DNA of 64,000 nucleotides from Novosphingobium sp. (lineage in GTDB: Bacteria; Pseudomonadota; Alphaproteobacteria; Sphingomonadales; Sphingomonadaceae): assembly GCF_027489515.1 (NCBI RefSeq), contig NZ_JAIXZS010000015.1, forward strand, positions 80,563 through 144,562. Direction: 5' to 3'. Both the position numbers and the translations under genes were made by a program. The notes below the pieces were generated by a model that worked only from the letters and a program-made list of their open reading frames with translations, made no database searches and had not been told where the DNA came from. Below are positions 40,124-49,247 of the stretch, in pieces. Each line of letters begins with the position of its first letter. The stretch's first letter is position 1.

Positions 40124-40900
40124 ATGTCCGACAACGAAATCCTCACCAGCGCCCGCCGCGGCAGCCGTGTCGACCTTACCCTCAACCGCCCGAACCAGTA
40201 CAACGCGCTGAGCGAGGATCTGCTCGCCGCGCTCAAGGCCGAACTGACGAGCCTCGCCGCCGATCCCACGATAAGCTGCGTCGTCCTTTCGGGCGCGGGC
40301 AAGGCCTTCTGCGCAGGGCATGACTTGCGCCAGATGCACGGCCAGCGCCGCCTCGACTATTACCGCACGCTGTTCGCCGCCTGCGCTGACGTGATGGAAG
40401 CCATCGTCGCGCTACCTGTCCCCGTCATCGCGCGGGTCCACGGCATCGCCACTGCAGCGGGTTGCCAGCTTGTCGGCGCCTGCGATCTTGCCATCGCCAG
40501 CCAGGATGCGCGCTTTGCCGTCTCGGGTATCAATGTCGGCCTGTTCTGCTCGACACCCGCGGTCGCGCTCACCCGCAACGTCCCCGCCAAGCCCGCCTTC
40601 GAAATGCTCGTCACCGGCGAATTCATCAGCGCGCAGACGGCGGAAAGCTGGGGCCTGATCAACCACGCCGTCCCCGCCGACCAGCTCGATGCTCAGATCG
40701 ACACCCTCGCCCAGACCATCGCCACCAAGAGCCCCGATGCCATCCGGCGCGGCAAGGCCCTGTTCTACGCGCAGCGCGAAGTCCACCGCGCCGAAGCCTA
40801 TGCGCTGGCCGCCGAAGTCATGGCGCAGAACATGATGGACGATAACACCGCCGAAGGCATCGAAGCGTTCCTTGAAAAGCGCGCGCCAGTTTGGCGGTGA
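40124..40900 (+). CDS. Enoyl-CoA hydratase/isomerase family protein, ECHDC3-like
   Basis: 258-aa crotonase-fold protein. Oxyanion-hole segments are VVLSGAGKAFCAGHDLRQMH and ARVHGIATAAGCQLVGACDL. The position where hydratases carry a catalytic Glu reads GINVGLFCSTPAVALTRN, as in ECHDC3-type proteins, so classical hydratase activity is doubtful. ATG 40124 follows GGAGAGG. The C-terminus is crotonase-typical (TAEGIEAFLEKRAPVW). It probably acts on an acyl-CoA thioester of unknown identity. Confidence 0.85.
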   Translation: MSDNEILTSARRGSRVDLTLNRPNQYNALSEDLLAALKAELTSLAADPTISCVVLSGAGKAFCAGHDLRQMHGQRRLDYYRTLFAACADVMEAIVALPVPVIARVHGIATAAGCQLVGACDLAIASQDARFAVSGINVGLFCSTPAVALTRNVPAKPAFEMLVTGEFISAQTAESWGLINHAVPADQLDAQIDTLAQTIATKSPDAIRRGKALFYAQREVHRAEAYALAAEVMAQNMMDDNTAEGIEAFLEKRAPVWR

Positions 40901-40984
40901 GCTCCGGAATGGTCGGAGTTCAGGTTCCGGCGAGCGCGCTGGCGTGATATTCTGTATTCGTTTGTAGGCAGGGCTGCGCACCGG

Positions 40985-41326
40985 ATGGAAGACCTGACAA
41001 CGATCATCATCTTGACATTCGTCGGCCTATCGACGGTGATCAGCAATCTCTTTCGGCTCAGGCAACCCGGCGGTGCTCTTGCCAGTGCCGCACGCTATGG
41101 ATGGCTGGCCAACGCCATCGCGGCAATTGTATTCCTCGGCTTTGTCATGTCGGGAGGCTCCGTGGAGCTCGATATCTCCCCCACCTTCGCCAACGCACTA
41201 AGGCTGCTCGGCCTGTCCACGCTCGCGGCCGGATTTTACTTGAGTTTTCAGAAGACCGGTCGATCCAGCGAGACGGCAGACATCACCCCACCTGCACACC
41301 CTTCCAGAACGCCACCCTCCCCCTGA
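40985..41326 (+). CDS. Small hypothetical membrane protein
   Basis: 113-aa protein with three hydrophobic segments (LTTIIILTFVGLSTVISNLF, LANAIAAIVFLGFVMSG and LRLLGLSTLAAGFYLSF) and a Ser/Pro-rich tail. No family recognised. Its 3' end overlaps the convergent DUF427 gene by 44 bp, which casts some doubt on the last 14 codons or on the gene itself. No strong ribosome site is visible before ATG 40985. Confidence 0.45.
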   Translation: MEDLTTIIILTFVGLSTVISNLFRLRQPGGALASAARYGWLANAIAAIVFLGFVMSGGSVELDISPTFANALRLLGLSTLAAGFYLSFQKTGRSSETADITPPAHPSRTPPSP

Positions 41327-41564
41327 TCTGCTTCGCGGCATCCTTCGGCTCGGCATAATACCACGCCGCATCGCGGTTCTCCGCGCCGTCCACCACCAGC
41401 GAATAATACTGCGCCGTCCCCTTCCACGGGCACATGCTGGTCGTGGCGCTCGGCTTCAGCACAGCTGCATCCACCGCCTCGATCGGGAAATAGTGGTTGC
41501 CCTCGACCACCACCGTATCATCGCTGCGCGCAATCACCGCGCCGTTCCACCGTGCTTCGACCAT
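41283..41564 (-). CDS. DUF427 domain protein
   Basis: 93-aa single-domain DUF427 protein. Family features: ARWNGAVIARSDDTVVVEGN, HYFPIEAVD, the CPWKGTAQYYSLVVDG core and AAWYYAEPKDAAKQIRGRVA, then FWKGVQV. Complete at normal length. The molecular function of the family is not known to me. Convergent overlap with the preceding small membrane protein gene. Confidence 0.92.
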   Translation of the reverse strand: MVEARWNGAVIARSDDTVVVEGNHYFPIEAVDAAVLKPSATTSMCPWKGTAQYYSLVVDGAENRDAAWYYAEPKDAAKQIRGRVAFWKGVQVG

Positions 41565-41645
41565 GTCAGTCTCCTCTGATGGCCAAGCTCGGGCTTCGGA
41601 CCTCAGCCGTCAAGGCGCCAGCAGGGCAATCAGGCTACAGGGCAA

Positions 41646-42506
41646 TCACGGGGCCTTGTGCGCCGTCACATAGATCCAGTCGCCTTGCCCCAGCCACGGT
41701 CCCACGGCGGCCAGCGGTGCAAATAGCCCGGCATAGGCCAGCCGCTTCGGCATCTTGAGCAAGGTCTCCATCTGGCCGAAGGTATAGGCCAGATCGATGG
41801 CGAAGTGCCGCGTCGCGGTCACCGCAAAGCCCGCCTTCGCCAGCAACGCCCCCAGCGTCTTCGCCGAGAACTGGTAGAGGTGGTATGGCGGCTCCGGGTG
41901 CGGCCAGTAGTCGAGCGTCTTCGCCAGCGGCAATGAGGCCTTGGGAAACAGCCCGTCGATATTGGGTGTCGAAAGCACGATGGTGCCCCCCGGTGCCAGC
42001 AGATCCCACGCTTTGCGCAAATCGCCCAGCGGATCGGGCACATGCTCGATCACGTCGAACATCGTCAGCACGTCGAGCGAGCCCGGCGCCTGCGGCGCAT
42101 CGTGGATCGTGCCCTCAGCCACCTCGAGCCCGTAATGGTCCCTCGCGAAGGCCGCGCTCGCCGCGTTGATCTCCAGCCCCGTCGCGGCAAACCCCGCATC
42201 GCGTGCCCGCGCCGCGAACTGGCCGATCGAGCAGCCCACATCGAGCAGTCGCCCACCGTTCGCTCCCCGGCGCGTTTCGGAAAGGTGCCGAACCGCAATC
42301 CGGTCCTGCGTAGCAAACGTCTCGCTCGAAGGATCACACAGCGCTGCATGATACGAAGCGCTCGCCGAATAGAGCACCTTGAGCTCCTCCAGCGTCGGCG
42401 GATTGGCAATAAAGGCAAGCCCGCAGCCGGTGCAGCGCACCAGATCATAGCCTTTGGCCCGGAACAGATGCGCCGCGCCGGTCGTTCCGCAGTGGTTGCA
42501 GCTCAC
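41646..42506 (-). CDS. Class I SAM-dependent methyltransferase with N-terminal zinc ribbon
   Basis: About 286 aa. Zinc ribbon VSCNHCGTTGAAHLF...VRCTGCGLAFI at the N-terminus, then a Rossmann methyltransferase: LLDVGCSIGQFAARARDAGF (motif I), LEINAASAAFARDHY, VLTMFDVIEHVPDPLGDLRK and GGTIVLSTPNIDGLFPKA. This matches the UbiG-like methyltransferases often found near sugar or lipid genes. Start taken as GTG 42506 behind CGGGA; TTG 42551 is the alternative. Substrate unknown. Confidence 0.85.
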   Translation of the reverse strand: MSCNHCGTTGAAHLFRAKGYDLVRCTGCGLAFIANPPTLEELKVLYSASASYHAALCDPSSETFATQDRIAVRHLSETRRGANGGRLLDVGCSIGQFAARARDAGFAATGLEINAASAAFARDHYGLEVAEGTIHDAPQAPGSLDVLTMFDVIEHVPDPLGDLRKAWDLLAPGGTIVLSTPNIDGLFPKASLPLAKTLDYWPHPEPPYHLYQFSAKTLGALLAKAGFAVTATRHFAIDLAYTFGQMETLLKMPKRLAYAGLFAPLAAVGPWLGQGDWIYVTAHKAP

Positions 42507-42591
42507 AAAATCGTCCCGCTTGCCGTTCAGACGAAGCGACTTAGCGCGCAAGCCTTAAGGAAGGTTCATCCCGATCCACCTTGTTTCTTCC

Positions 42592-42611
42592 CCTCCCCCG
42601 CTCAGGGGAGG
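42592..42611. repeat. CCTCCCC-CGCTCA-GGGGAGG palindrome
   Basis: Perfect 7-bp arms in the 186-bp gap between the divergent methyltransferase and oxygenase genes. The surrounding cccctcccccgctcagggga pattern is a common dispersed element in sphingomonads. No clear promoter recognised. Confidence 0.55.
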
Positions 42612-42692
42612 CCGGGTGGGGATGCCAGCCGCCCGAATTGGAACGCAATCCCCGGAGTGCCGCACCCCATCAAACGCGCTACCGGCAAGCCC

Positions 42693-43400
42693 ATGCAAAC
42701 CCTCACCGAAACCATCACTGCCCTCGATTGGCAAACGCTCGCCCTCAGCCTCGACGATCTCGGCTACGCGCTCACCCCGCGCGTGCTGGACAGCGAAACC
42801 TGCACGGCCCTCGCCGCGAGCTACGATGATGATAGCCGCTTCCGCTCCACCGTCACCATGGCTCGCCACGGCTTCGGCAAAGGCGAATACCGCTACTTCG
42901 CCTATCCGCTGCCCGATATGGTGCAGGCCTTGCGCACCGCGCTATACCCGCCGCTAGCCGCGATCGCGAACATGTGGTCGGAACGCCTCGGCCAGCCGGA
43001 TATCTGGCCCGGCACGCACGAGGCTCTCCTCGCGCGCTGCCACGCCTTCGGTCAGCCGCGCCCCACCCCGCTCCTGCTGCGCTACCGCGCGGGCGACTAC
43101 AACTGCCTCCACCAGGACCTCTACGGGCCGATCCACTTCCCGCTGCAAGCCGTCGTCATGCTGAGCCCGGACGACAGCTACACCGGCGGCGCGCTCACAT
43201 TGGTCGAAAACCGCCCCCGTATGCAGAGCCGAGTCGAAGTCGTGCCCATCCGCCAAGGCCAGATCGCAATCATTCCCGTCCGCGATAAACCCCGTCTAGC
43301 CTCCAACGGCTGGTCCAAGTCCGCGATGCGCCACGGGGTGAGCACTGTCCTTTCCGGCGAACGCCAGACGCTCGGCATCATCTTCCACGATGCCAGCTAG
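42693..43400 (+). CDS. 2-oxoglutarate/Fe(II)-dependent oxygenase
   Basis: 235-aa double-stranded beta-helix oxygenase. Metal ligands: His and Asp of YNCLHQDLYGPIHFPLQAVV (HxD) and a distal His in MRHGVSTVLSGERQTLGIIF, with the Arg that binds 2OG three turns later. GGALTLVENRPRMQSRVEVV lies between. AlkB-type DNA repair is less likely than small-molecule or protein hydroxylation. ATG 42693. It converges with the NamZ gene (6 bp apart). Confidence 0.82.
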   Translation: MQTLTETITALDWQTLALSLDDLGYALTPRVLDSETCTALAASYDDDSRFRSTVTMARHGFGKGEYRYFAYPLPDMVQALRTALYPPLAAIANMWSERLGQPDIWPGTHEALLARCHAFGQPRPTPLLLRYRAGDYNCLHQDLYGPIHFPLQAVVMLSPDDSYTGGALTLVENRPRMQSRVEVVPIRQGQIAIIPVRDKPRLASNGWSKSAMRHGVSTVLSGERQTLGIIFHDAS

Positions 43401-43406
43401 GCCGCT

Positions 43407-44606
43407 TCAGTACAGAAGATAGGGTGCGCGCACCTCGCGCCACGCGACCTCGTCCGGCCCTGCGAGCGCCTCAAGATCGACCGGCGTACTCGCAGGATCA
43501 TCGACCCACAGGCGCAGGCCTGGCCCGCCGTTGATCACGTCGATCGCCAGCTTGTCGAAGACGTACTCGTAAGGAAAATCACGCCACAGCGGATAGTCCG
43601 GATAGAGCCGCCGCACGGCCTTGAACGCCAGCGCCTGCAGCCGCCAAGGCCGGAACGCGTGGTGGTCGTAGAACGCGCCCTCGGCGTGGATCATCAGCGC
43701 GTTGCACAGCGTCTTGGCGTGCTTGTGGAATGTTGGTTCAAACCAGCATTCGCGAATGGCGCAGCCCACCAGCCACTCCGGCGCCAAACTGCGCATCTCG
43801 GCGAACACCGCCTTGGCATCCAAGTCCGGCGCGCCGAACAGCACTTCCAGCGGCCGCGTCGTTCCGCGCCCCTCCGAAAGCGTCGCGCCCTCGATCATCA
43901 CCGTGCCGGCATAGGCCCGCGCCATGTTGAGGCTCGCCGCATTGGGAGAGGGGTTGATCCAGATGCGGTGCTGCGGCCAGCCGAAGCCGGGGCCTTCCGG
44001 CTCCCAGCCATCCATCGTCACCACCTGATAATCCACATCGAGCTTGAAGTGGTCCACGAACCAGCGGCCCATCTCGCCCAGCGTCATCCCGTGCCGCATC
44101 GGCATCGGCCCGGCGCCGACAAAGCTTTCCCAGCCGGGCAGCAGCGTCGTGCCCTCCACCGGGCGGCCGGCCGGATTGGGCCGGTCCAGCACCCAGACCG
44201 CTTTTCCTGTCCCGCTCGCCGCCTCGAGCAGATAGAGAAGTGTCGTCACGAAGGTATAGATCCGGCAGCCGAGGTCCTGCAGGTCGAACAGAAACACATC
44301 GGCGCTGTCCATCATCCGCGCCGTCGGCCGCCGCACCTCGCCGTAGAGGCTGAACACCGGAATGCCGAGCGCCGGGTCGATGAAGTCCTCGGTCTCGACC
44401 ATGTTGTCCTGCTTGTCGCCGCGCAGCCCGTGCTGCGGCCCGAACGCCGCGGTGAGCGTAACTCCCGGGCAGGCCGCCAAGGCATCGAGCGAATGGACGA
44501 GCACCTCCGTCACCGAGGCAGGATGGGCGACGAGCGCGACGCGCTTGCCCTCAAGCGGCGCACGCAGCGCCGGGTCGGCGAGCAGGCGATCGATACCGAA
44601 TTTCAT
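43407..44606 (-). CDS. DUF1343 protein, NamZ-type exo-beta-N-acetylmuramidase
   Basis: 399-aa full-length DUF1343 protein, the family of NamZ (GH171), which removes terminal MurNAc from peptidoglycan fragments. Motifs: [86 protein letters not shown] and [20 protein letters not shown]. No signal peptide is obvious, so it may act in the cytoplasm on recycled muropeptides. ATG 44606 overlaps the upstream DOMON-like gene stop (ATGA). Confidence 0.88.
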   Translation of the reverse strand: MKFGIDRLLADPALRAPLEGKRVALVAHPASVTEVLVHSLDALAACPGVTLTAAFGPQHGLRGDKQDNMVETEDFIDPALGIPVFSLYGEVRRPTARMMDSADVFLFDLQDLGCRIYTFVTTLLYLLEAASGTGKAVWVLDRPNPAGRPVEGTTLLPGWESFVGAGPMPMRHGMTLGEMGRWFVDHFKLDVDYQVVTMDGWEPEGPGFGWPQHRIWINPSPNAASLNMARAYAGTVMIEGATLSEGRGTTRPLEVLFGAPDLDAKAVFAEMRSLAPEWLVGCAIRECWFEPTFHKHAKTLCNALMIHAEGAFYDHHAFRPWRLQALAFKAVRRLYPDYPLWRDFPYEYVFDKLAIDVINGGPGLRLWVDDPASTPVDLEALAGPDEVAWREVRAPYLLY

Positions 44607-45145
44607 GGCGCTTCCGGTGCCGCAAGCCGCCCGGCCATGCAAGCCGGATCGTGGAAGTCCGGCTTCTCGGGCGGATGTGCAGAGGCCCAGTACGATTTCA
44701 CGCCGCCCTCCTCCTCGATCACCGCCGTCAGTCCATAAACCCAAGGCAGCGGCGGCAGCGCAGAGACCGGGATCGCCGCATCGAAGATCAGCACCGATCC
44801 GCCCCGACGCGGCGTGCATACCGGCGGTCGCTCCACATGCCGCTCGGCCATCCCGGCGCGGTACCCCGTGAAGTCATAAGCCGCCCAGCGTTCGGATGGC
44901 GAGAAGTTGAACTCGGCATACCCAGCCCCGCCCGGCGCCTTCACGAAGAGCTCGAAGCAAGTCGTCTGCCACAGCCCGTTTGTCCGCGCCCGTCTGGCAA
45001 ACGGGGGCACCACCAGCGAACCTGCGCCGTCCACTTTCCAGCGCAGCGTCATCCAGTTCGCATCGAGCGAGAGGATGCGCGCCGTAACGCCGGTCACCGC
45101 TTTGGCCGGATGCGCCGGATGTGCCGTCAGGTCGAACGTTTCCAT
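44603..45145 (-). CDS. DOMON-like domain protein
   Basis: 180-aa beta-sandwich protein of the DOMON-like/carbohydrate-binding type: [60 protein letters not shown] and [20 protein letters not shown]. The pattern resembles heme- or sugar-binding DOMON domains. It is translationally coupled to the NamZ gene, so a role in handling a wall sugar is a reasonable inference. No signal peptide is seen. Divergent from tyrS with only 33 bp between starts. Confidence 0.75.
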   Translation of the reverse strand: METFDLTAHPAHPAKAVTGVTARILSLDANWMTLRWKVDGAGSLVVPPFARRARTNGLWQTTCFELFVKAPGGAGYAEFNFSPSERWAAYDFTGYRAGMAERHVERPPVCTPRRGGSVLIFDAAIPVSALPPLPWVYGLTAVIEEEGGVKSYWASAHPPEKPDFHDPACMAGRLAAPEAP

Positions 45146-45178
45146 GCCTCGATCTTTCGTGCTAGGCGCGCGCCCATC

Positions 45179-46420
45179 ATGACCCAGAACACCTCGGCGT
45201 ACACCTCTTCGCTCCTCCGCCTGCTCAGCGAGCGCGGCTACATCCATCAGGTCACCGATGCCGAGGGCCTCGATGCGCTGGCTGCCAAGCAGATCGTCCC
45301 GGGCTATATCGGCTTCGACGCAACCGCGCCATCGCTCCACATAGGCAGCCTCGTCCAGATCATGATGCTGCGCCGCCTCCAGCAGACGGGGCACAAGCCG
45401 GTCGTGCTGATGGGCGGCGGGACCACGCGGATCGGCGATCCCACCGGGCGCGACGAGAGCCGCAAGATGCTTTCCGACCAGACGATCGAGGACAACATCG
45501 CCTCGATCCGCCAGGTCTTCGCCCGCCTGCTCACGTTCGGCGACGGGCCGACCGATGCGGTGATGGTCAACAACCACGATTGGCTGGGCAAGCTCGGCTA
45601 TATCGAACTGCTGCAGGAAGTCGGCACGCACTTTACCGTCAATCGCATGCTCACCTTCGATTCGGTGAAGCTCCGGCTCGACCGCGAACAGCCGATGACC
45701 TTCCTCGAATTCAATTACATGATCCTGCAAGGCTACGATTTCCGCCACCTTGCGCTGCACAGCGGCGTGCGCCTGCAGATGGGTGGGTCCGATCAGTGGG
45801 GCAACATCGTCAACGGGATCGAACTCGCCCGCCGCAAGGACGGGCAGGAAGTCTTCGGCCTCACGACCCCGCTGCTGACGACGGCGGACGGCGCCAAGAT
45901 GGGCAAAACGGCCGCAGGCGCGGTCTGGCTCAACGAGAATGCGCTGCCAGCCTGGGATTTCTGGCAATACTGGCGCAACGTGGATGACCGCGATGTCGGC
46001 CGTTTCCTGCGCCTGTTCACGGATCTGCCGCTGGACGAGATCGCGCGCCTCGAAGCGCTTGGCGGAAGCGAGATCAATGCGGCCAAGGTCGTTCTGGCGA
46101 ATGAGGTTACAAAGCTCGTACGCGGTGCAGATGCCGCAGCGGCAGCCGAAGCGACCGCGGCGGCCACCTTTGCGGGCGGCGGTGTCGGGCAGGACCTCCC
46201 TTCGCTGGCCTGCCCCGACGGAAGCATCGCCCTGGTCGACGCGCTCATCGGCCTCGGATTTGCAGCGAGCCGCGGCGAGGCCAAGCGCCTGATTGCGGGC
46301 GGCGGTGCGCGGGTCGAAGGTCAGGCCATCACCGACGAGGCGCATGTCATCATGCTTGACGCTGCGGACGTGCGCATTTCTTCCGGCAAGAAAAAGCACG
46401 GCGTCCTGCGTCCGGCCTGA
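45179..46420 (+). CDS. tyrS: Tyrosyl-tRNA synthetase
   Basis: 413-aa class I synthetase charging tRNA-Tyr. HIGH-type motif [20 protein letters not shown] (about 50); tyrosine pocket [22 protein letters not shown]-type loop [20 protein letters not shown] (KMGKT variant usual in this group); C-terminal S4 RNA-binding domain ([20 protein letters not shown]). ATG 45179; divergent from the DOMON-like gene. Confidence 0.96.
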   Translation: MTQNTSAYTSSLLRLLSERGYIHQVTDAEGLDALAAKQIVPGYIGFDATAPSLHIGSLVQIMMLRRLQQTGHKPVVLMGGGTTRIGDPTGRDESRKMLSDQTIEDNIASIRQVFARLLTFGDGPTDAVMVNNHDWLGKLGYIELLQEVGTHFTVNRMLTFDSVKLRLDREQPMTFLEFNYMILQGYDFRHLALHSGVRLQMGGSDQWGNIVNGIELARRKDGQEVFGLTTPLLTTADGAKMGKTAAGAVWLNENALPAWDFWQYWRNVDDRDVGRFLRLFTDLPLDEIARLEALGGSEINAAKVVLANEVTKLVRGADAAAAAEATAAATFAGGGVGQDLPSLACPDGSIALVDALIGLGFAASRGEAKRLIAGGGARVEGQAITDEAHVIMLDAADVRISSGKKKHGVLRPA

Positions 46421-46422
46421 TG

Positions 46423-46485
46423 TGCCGGGAACCGGCAAGGACATGCCGTTAACCGGCAAGTGCTTACCGCAGAGCGGCAAATCGG
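46423..46485. repeat. Three tandem 21-bp dyad repeats upstream of the PilZ gene
   Basis: Copies at 46423-46443, 46444-46464 and 46465-46485. Copies 1 and 2 share TGCCG-N2-AACCGGCAAG; copy 3 is degenerate (TACCGCAGAGCGGCAA). Copy 1 contains the dyad TGCCGG-GAA-CCGGCA. With a period of two helical turns they would place proteins on one DNA face. They start 3 bp after the tyrS stop and end 72 bp before the PilZ ATG. Confidence 0.6.
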
Positions 46486-46557
46486 TGCTGGGCCTTTACG
46501 AAATATCAGCCAATTGCCTCCAGATACTCGTGAGCTTGACCATCACGAGGAGCGACA

Positions 46558-46896
46558 ATGGCCAGCGGCGCACAGCTTTCCGTCACCGATCAGCGGCTTT
46601 CCACCCGCCACCCGGTCGACCTGCCCCTGATCGGGGAGCACCGCCGGCTCGGCGATGTGATGCTGCATGTCATCAACATCTCCACGACCGGCTTCATGGT
46701 GAAGGGGGAAGTCGCGCTCCAGCGCGGCGAGCGTATCACCATCCGCCTGCACCACATCGGGCGAATCGAGGCGTTCCTGGTCTGGAGTGACGGCACCCGC
46801 GCCGGCTTCCAGTTCGAACGCATCCTGCGCAGCGATGATTTCCTGATGATAATCAAGTCGCTGCAGCCGAACGCGAGGCTTCCCCGCTCGCGTTGA
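46558..46896 (+). CDS. PilZ domain protein
   Basis: 112-aa single PilZ domain. The c-di-GMP-binding pattern is partly visible: LSTRHPVDLPLIGEHRRLGD supplies Arg near the RxxxR position, and MLHVINISTTGFMVKGE matches the (D/N)xSxxG motif as NISTTG. ITIRLHHIGRIEAFLVW and GTRAGFQFERIL complete the barrel. Family proteins respond to c-di-GMP, though the RxxxR here is imperfect. A strong CGAGGAG precedes ATG 46558, and three tandem dyads lie upstream. Confidence 0.88.
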   Translation: MASGAQLSVTDQRLSTRHPVDLPLIGEHRRLGDVMLHVINISTTGFMVKGEVALQRGERITIRLHHIGRIEAFLVWSDGTRAGFQFERILRSDDFLMIIKSLQPNARLPRSR

Positions 46897-46949
46897 CGCA
46901 GTCAGGGCACGGCTGCACGCAGGTGCGACCCATTCTGCCGATTGCAGCT

Positions 46950-46964
46950 TGATATATTATATCA
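46950..46964. promoter_or_regulatory. TGATATA-T-TATATCA palindrome, candidate Zur/Fur-family operator
   Basis: Perfect 7+1+7 palindrome in an otherwise GC-rich region, ending 42 bp before the receptor ATG at 47007. AT-rich symmetric sites of this size are typical of Fur-superfamily repressors; the ZnuD-like receptor downstream makes Zur the first guess. Confidence 0.6.
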
Positions 46965-47006
46965 TGACTATAAGGCAGCGCTCGAAACAATGTTCGGGTG
47001 TCCTTA

Positions 47007-49172
47007 ATGTCCAAGTCTCCGCTTGCCGCAGGTTGCGCGCTCGGCGCCATGCTTCTTGCCTTCCCGCATCCTGCACTCGCGGCTGGCGCTGACCCGGCTG
47101 GCCCCACTCCTGCCCCGCCCGGTACGGCGCAAGCCGCGCAGCCCGGCCAGATCGATACGACGCAGACCGACGATGCCGGCCACACTCCGATCGTGGTGAC
47201 CGGACGCCTGATCTCGGGCGACCGCGATGCGATCGTCGCACCCGTGGTGATCGGCGGCGAAGACCTGGCCCGCCGGGCCGCGGCGCAGATCGGCAATGTG
47301 CTCGCCAATCTTCCCGGCGTATCGACCAGCGGCTTTGCGCCCGGCGCTTCGCGTCCTGTGCTGCGCGGCTTCGATGGCCCGCGTGTGCAAGTGCTGACCG
47401 ATGGCCTTGGCGCCCTCGATGCAAGCTCGGTTTCGGCCGACCATGGCGTCGCGATCGATACCCTGAATGTCGAACAGATCGACGTGCTGCACGGGCCCGA
47501 AGTGCTGCTCTATGCCGCCGATCCGGCAGGCGGTGCGGTCAACGCGCTCGACCGCCGCATTCCGCGTCGTGTGCCGGACAAGCCTGTCGCGGTGAACGCG
47601 CTTGCCGCCTATGGCTCTGCTGCGGATTCGGTCAATCTGGGCGGCGCGGTCGATGTGGCCGTCGCTCCCCGACTCGCCGCCCATTTCGACGCTTCGTACA
47701 ACCGCGCGGGCGACGTCCGGATCGGCGGCAATGTCGTTTCCGAACCCTTGCGGACGCAGCTCAGGGCCGAAGCTGCCGACCTCACCGCCGCCGGTGATGC
47801 GGATGGCGCGGCGAACCTCATGGCCGGGTACGATGCGCGCGGACGGCTGGCGAACTCGTGGGCGCGCGGCACCACCTTTGGTGCGGGGCTGGCCTTCATC
47901 GACAGCGGCGGGTCGCTCGGCCTGTCCGTCCAGCGACTCACCAGCGACTATGGCATTCCGCCGCGTCCCTCGTCCGCGGCGGCCGATCCGGTCTCGCTTT
48001 CGCTGCGCCAGACGCGCTATGATCTGCGCGGCAGCGTCAATCTCGGCGGGTTCTTCGACCGACTCGAAGCGCGGGTCGCCTATGGCGACTACACCCACGC
48101 CGAAATCGAGGACGGCATCGCGGGCACGCGCTTCTTCAACTCGGCAATCGAATCGCGCTTCGTGCTGACTCAGGCCCGCCATGGAATCGGGTCGGGAAGT
48201 TGGCGCGGGGAAAGCGGCATCCAGTACAGTACGCGCAATTTCCGCATCGTGGGCGAGCCCTTGCTCCCCAATTCGATCAGCGAGCGGATCGCCGCCTTCA
48301 CCCGTCAACAGCTCTCGCTGGGCACGGTCGATCTGGAAGGCAGCCTGCGCGGCGAGCATGTCTCCGTGCAGCCCAAGGGGCTCGCCACCGGGACCGCTGG
48401 CCGCAGCTTCGATCTTTTCGCCGCTGGCGCCGGCATTGCCTGGCATCCGCTCGAAAGCCTGACGCTGAGCCTCTCCGCCACGCACGGCGAACGCGCGCCA
48501 ACGGCAGAGGAGCTCTACATCGACGGCCTTCACGATGCGACGCAGTCTTACGAGCGCGGCAACCCCACGTTCCGGATCGAGCGCAGCAACACGGTGGAGG
48601 CGGGCCTGCGCTATCACAGCGACCGCTTCGCAGGTGCCTTCACCGCCTATGCCACCGATTTCAGCAATTTTATCGCCCCGGTCCCCACCGGCCAGCGCAT
48701 CGAGGGTGCCCCGGTCTACCAGTACTTCCAGCTCGGTGCGAAGTTCCGCGGCCTCGAAGCGGAAGGCTCGTGGAAGGCGCTGACGTGGGACGATGGCCGC
48801 GCCCTCTCGCTGGAAGGCGCCGTGGACTATGTTCATGCGGCGCTGAACGGCCTCGGCCCGGCTCCGCGCATTCCGCCCCTGCGCGTGCGCGGCGGGGTGA
48901 CCTACGAATCCGACCGCATCGGCGCAAATGTGGAGGCCATTGTCCACGCGCGGCAGGACCGCGTGACGCCCTACGAGACGCCCGTGGACGGCTATACCTT
49001 GGTCAACGCCAGCCTCACCTGGCGTCCGCTGGGCAAGGCGGGCAGGCTAGCACTGATCCTTTCGGGCGATAATCTGCTCGATACGGTGGGCCGGCTCGCC
49101 ACATCGGAAACGCGGCACTTCGTGCCGATTGCCGGGCGCGACATCCGGCTGACGGCGACTGTCAGGATCTGA
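47007..49172 (+). CDS. TonB-dependent receptor, ZnuD-like
   Basis: 721-aa outer-membrane receptor. Signal peptide MSKSPLAAGCALGAMLLAFP...LA; TonB box TPIVVTGRL (about 56); plug with RPVLRGFDGPRVQVLTDGLG and EQIDVLHGPEVLLYAADPAG; barrel with THGERAPTAEELYIDG and DNLLDTVGRLATSETRHFVP, ending RDIRLTATVRI. The barrel pattern is that of the ZnuD zinc/heme receptor group, suggesting metal uptake; this is inferred. A perfect AT-rich palindrome 42 bp upstream supports metal control. GTG 46998 is an alternative start. Confidence 0.85.
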   Translation: MSKSPLAAGCALGAMLLAFPHPALAAGADPAGPTPAPPGTAQAAQPGQIDTTQTDDAGHTPIVVTGRLISGDRDAIVAPVVIGGEDLARRAAAQIGNVLANLPGVSTSGFAPGASRPVLRGFDGPRVQVLTDGLGALDASSVSADHGVAIDTLNVEQIDVLHGPEVLLYAADPAGGAVNALDRRIPRRVPDKPVAVNALAAYGSAADSVNLGGAVDVAVAPRLAAHFDASYNRAGDVRIGGNVVSEPLRTQLRAEAADLTAAGDADGAANLMAGYDARGRLANSWARGTTFGAGLAFIDSGGSLGLSVQRLTSDYGIPPRPSSAAADPVSLSLRQTRYDLRGSVNLGGFFDRLEARVAYGDYTHAEIEDGIAGTRFFNSAIESRFVLTQARHGIGSGSWRGESGIQYSTRNFRIVGEPLLPNSISERIAAFTRQQLSLGTVDLEGSLRGEHVSVQPKGLATGTAGRSFDLFAAGAGIAWHPLESLTLSLSATHGERAPTAEELYIDGLHDATQSYERGNPTFRIERSNTVEAGLRYHSDRFAGAFTAYATDFSNFIAPVPTGQRIEGAPVYQYFQLGAKFRGLEAEGSWKALTWDDGRALSLEGAVDYVHAALNGLGPAPRIPPLRVRGGVTYESDRIGANVEAIVHARQDRVTPYETPVDGYTLVNASLTWRPLGKAGRLALILSGDNLLDTVGRLATSETRHFVPIAGRDIRLTATVRI

Positions 49173-49247
49173 TCGGCGGGGAAGAACTGAACCGCCGGAG
49201 AGATTTGCTTGCTTGGCAAGGCCGCGCCGCGCTGCCATTCGGGCAAC

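Noticed and set aside
47004..48947. 647-codon minus-strand ORF opposite the ZnuD-like receptor
   Set aside because: Antisense shadow; the plus-strand receptor has signal peptide, TonB box, plug and barrel.
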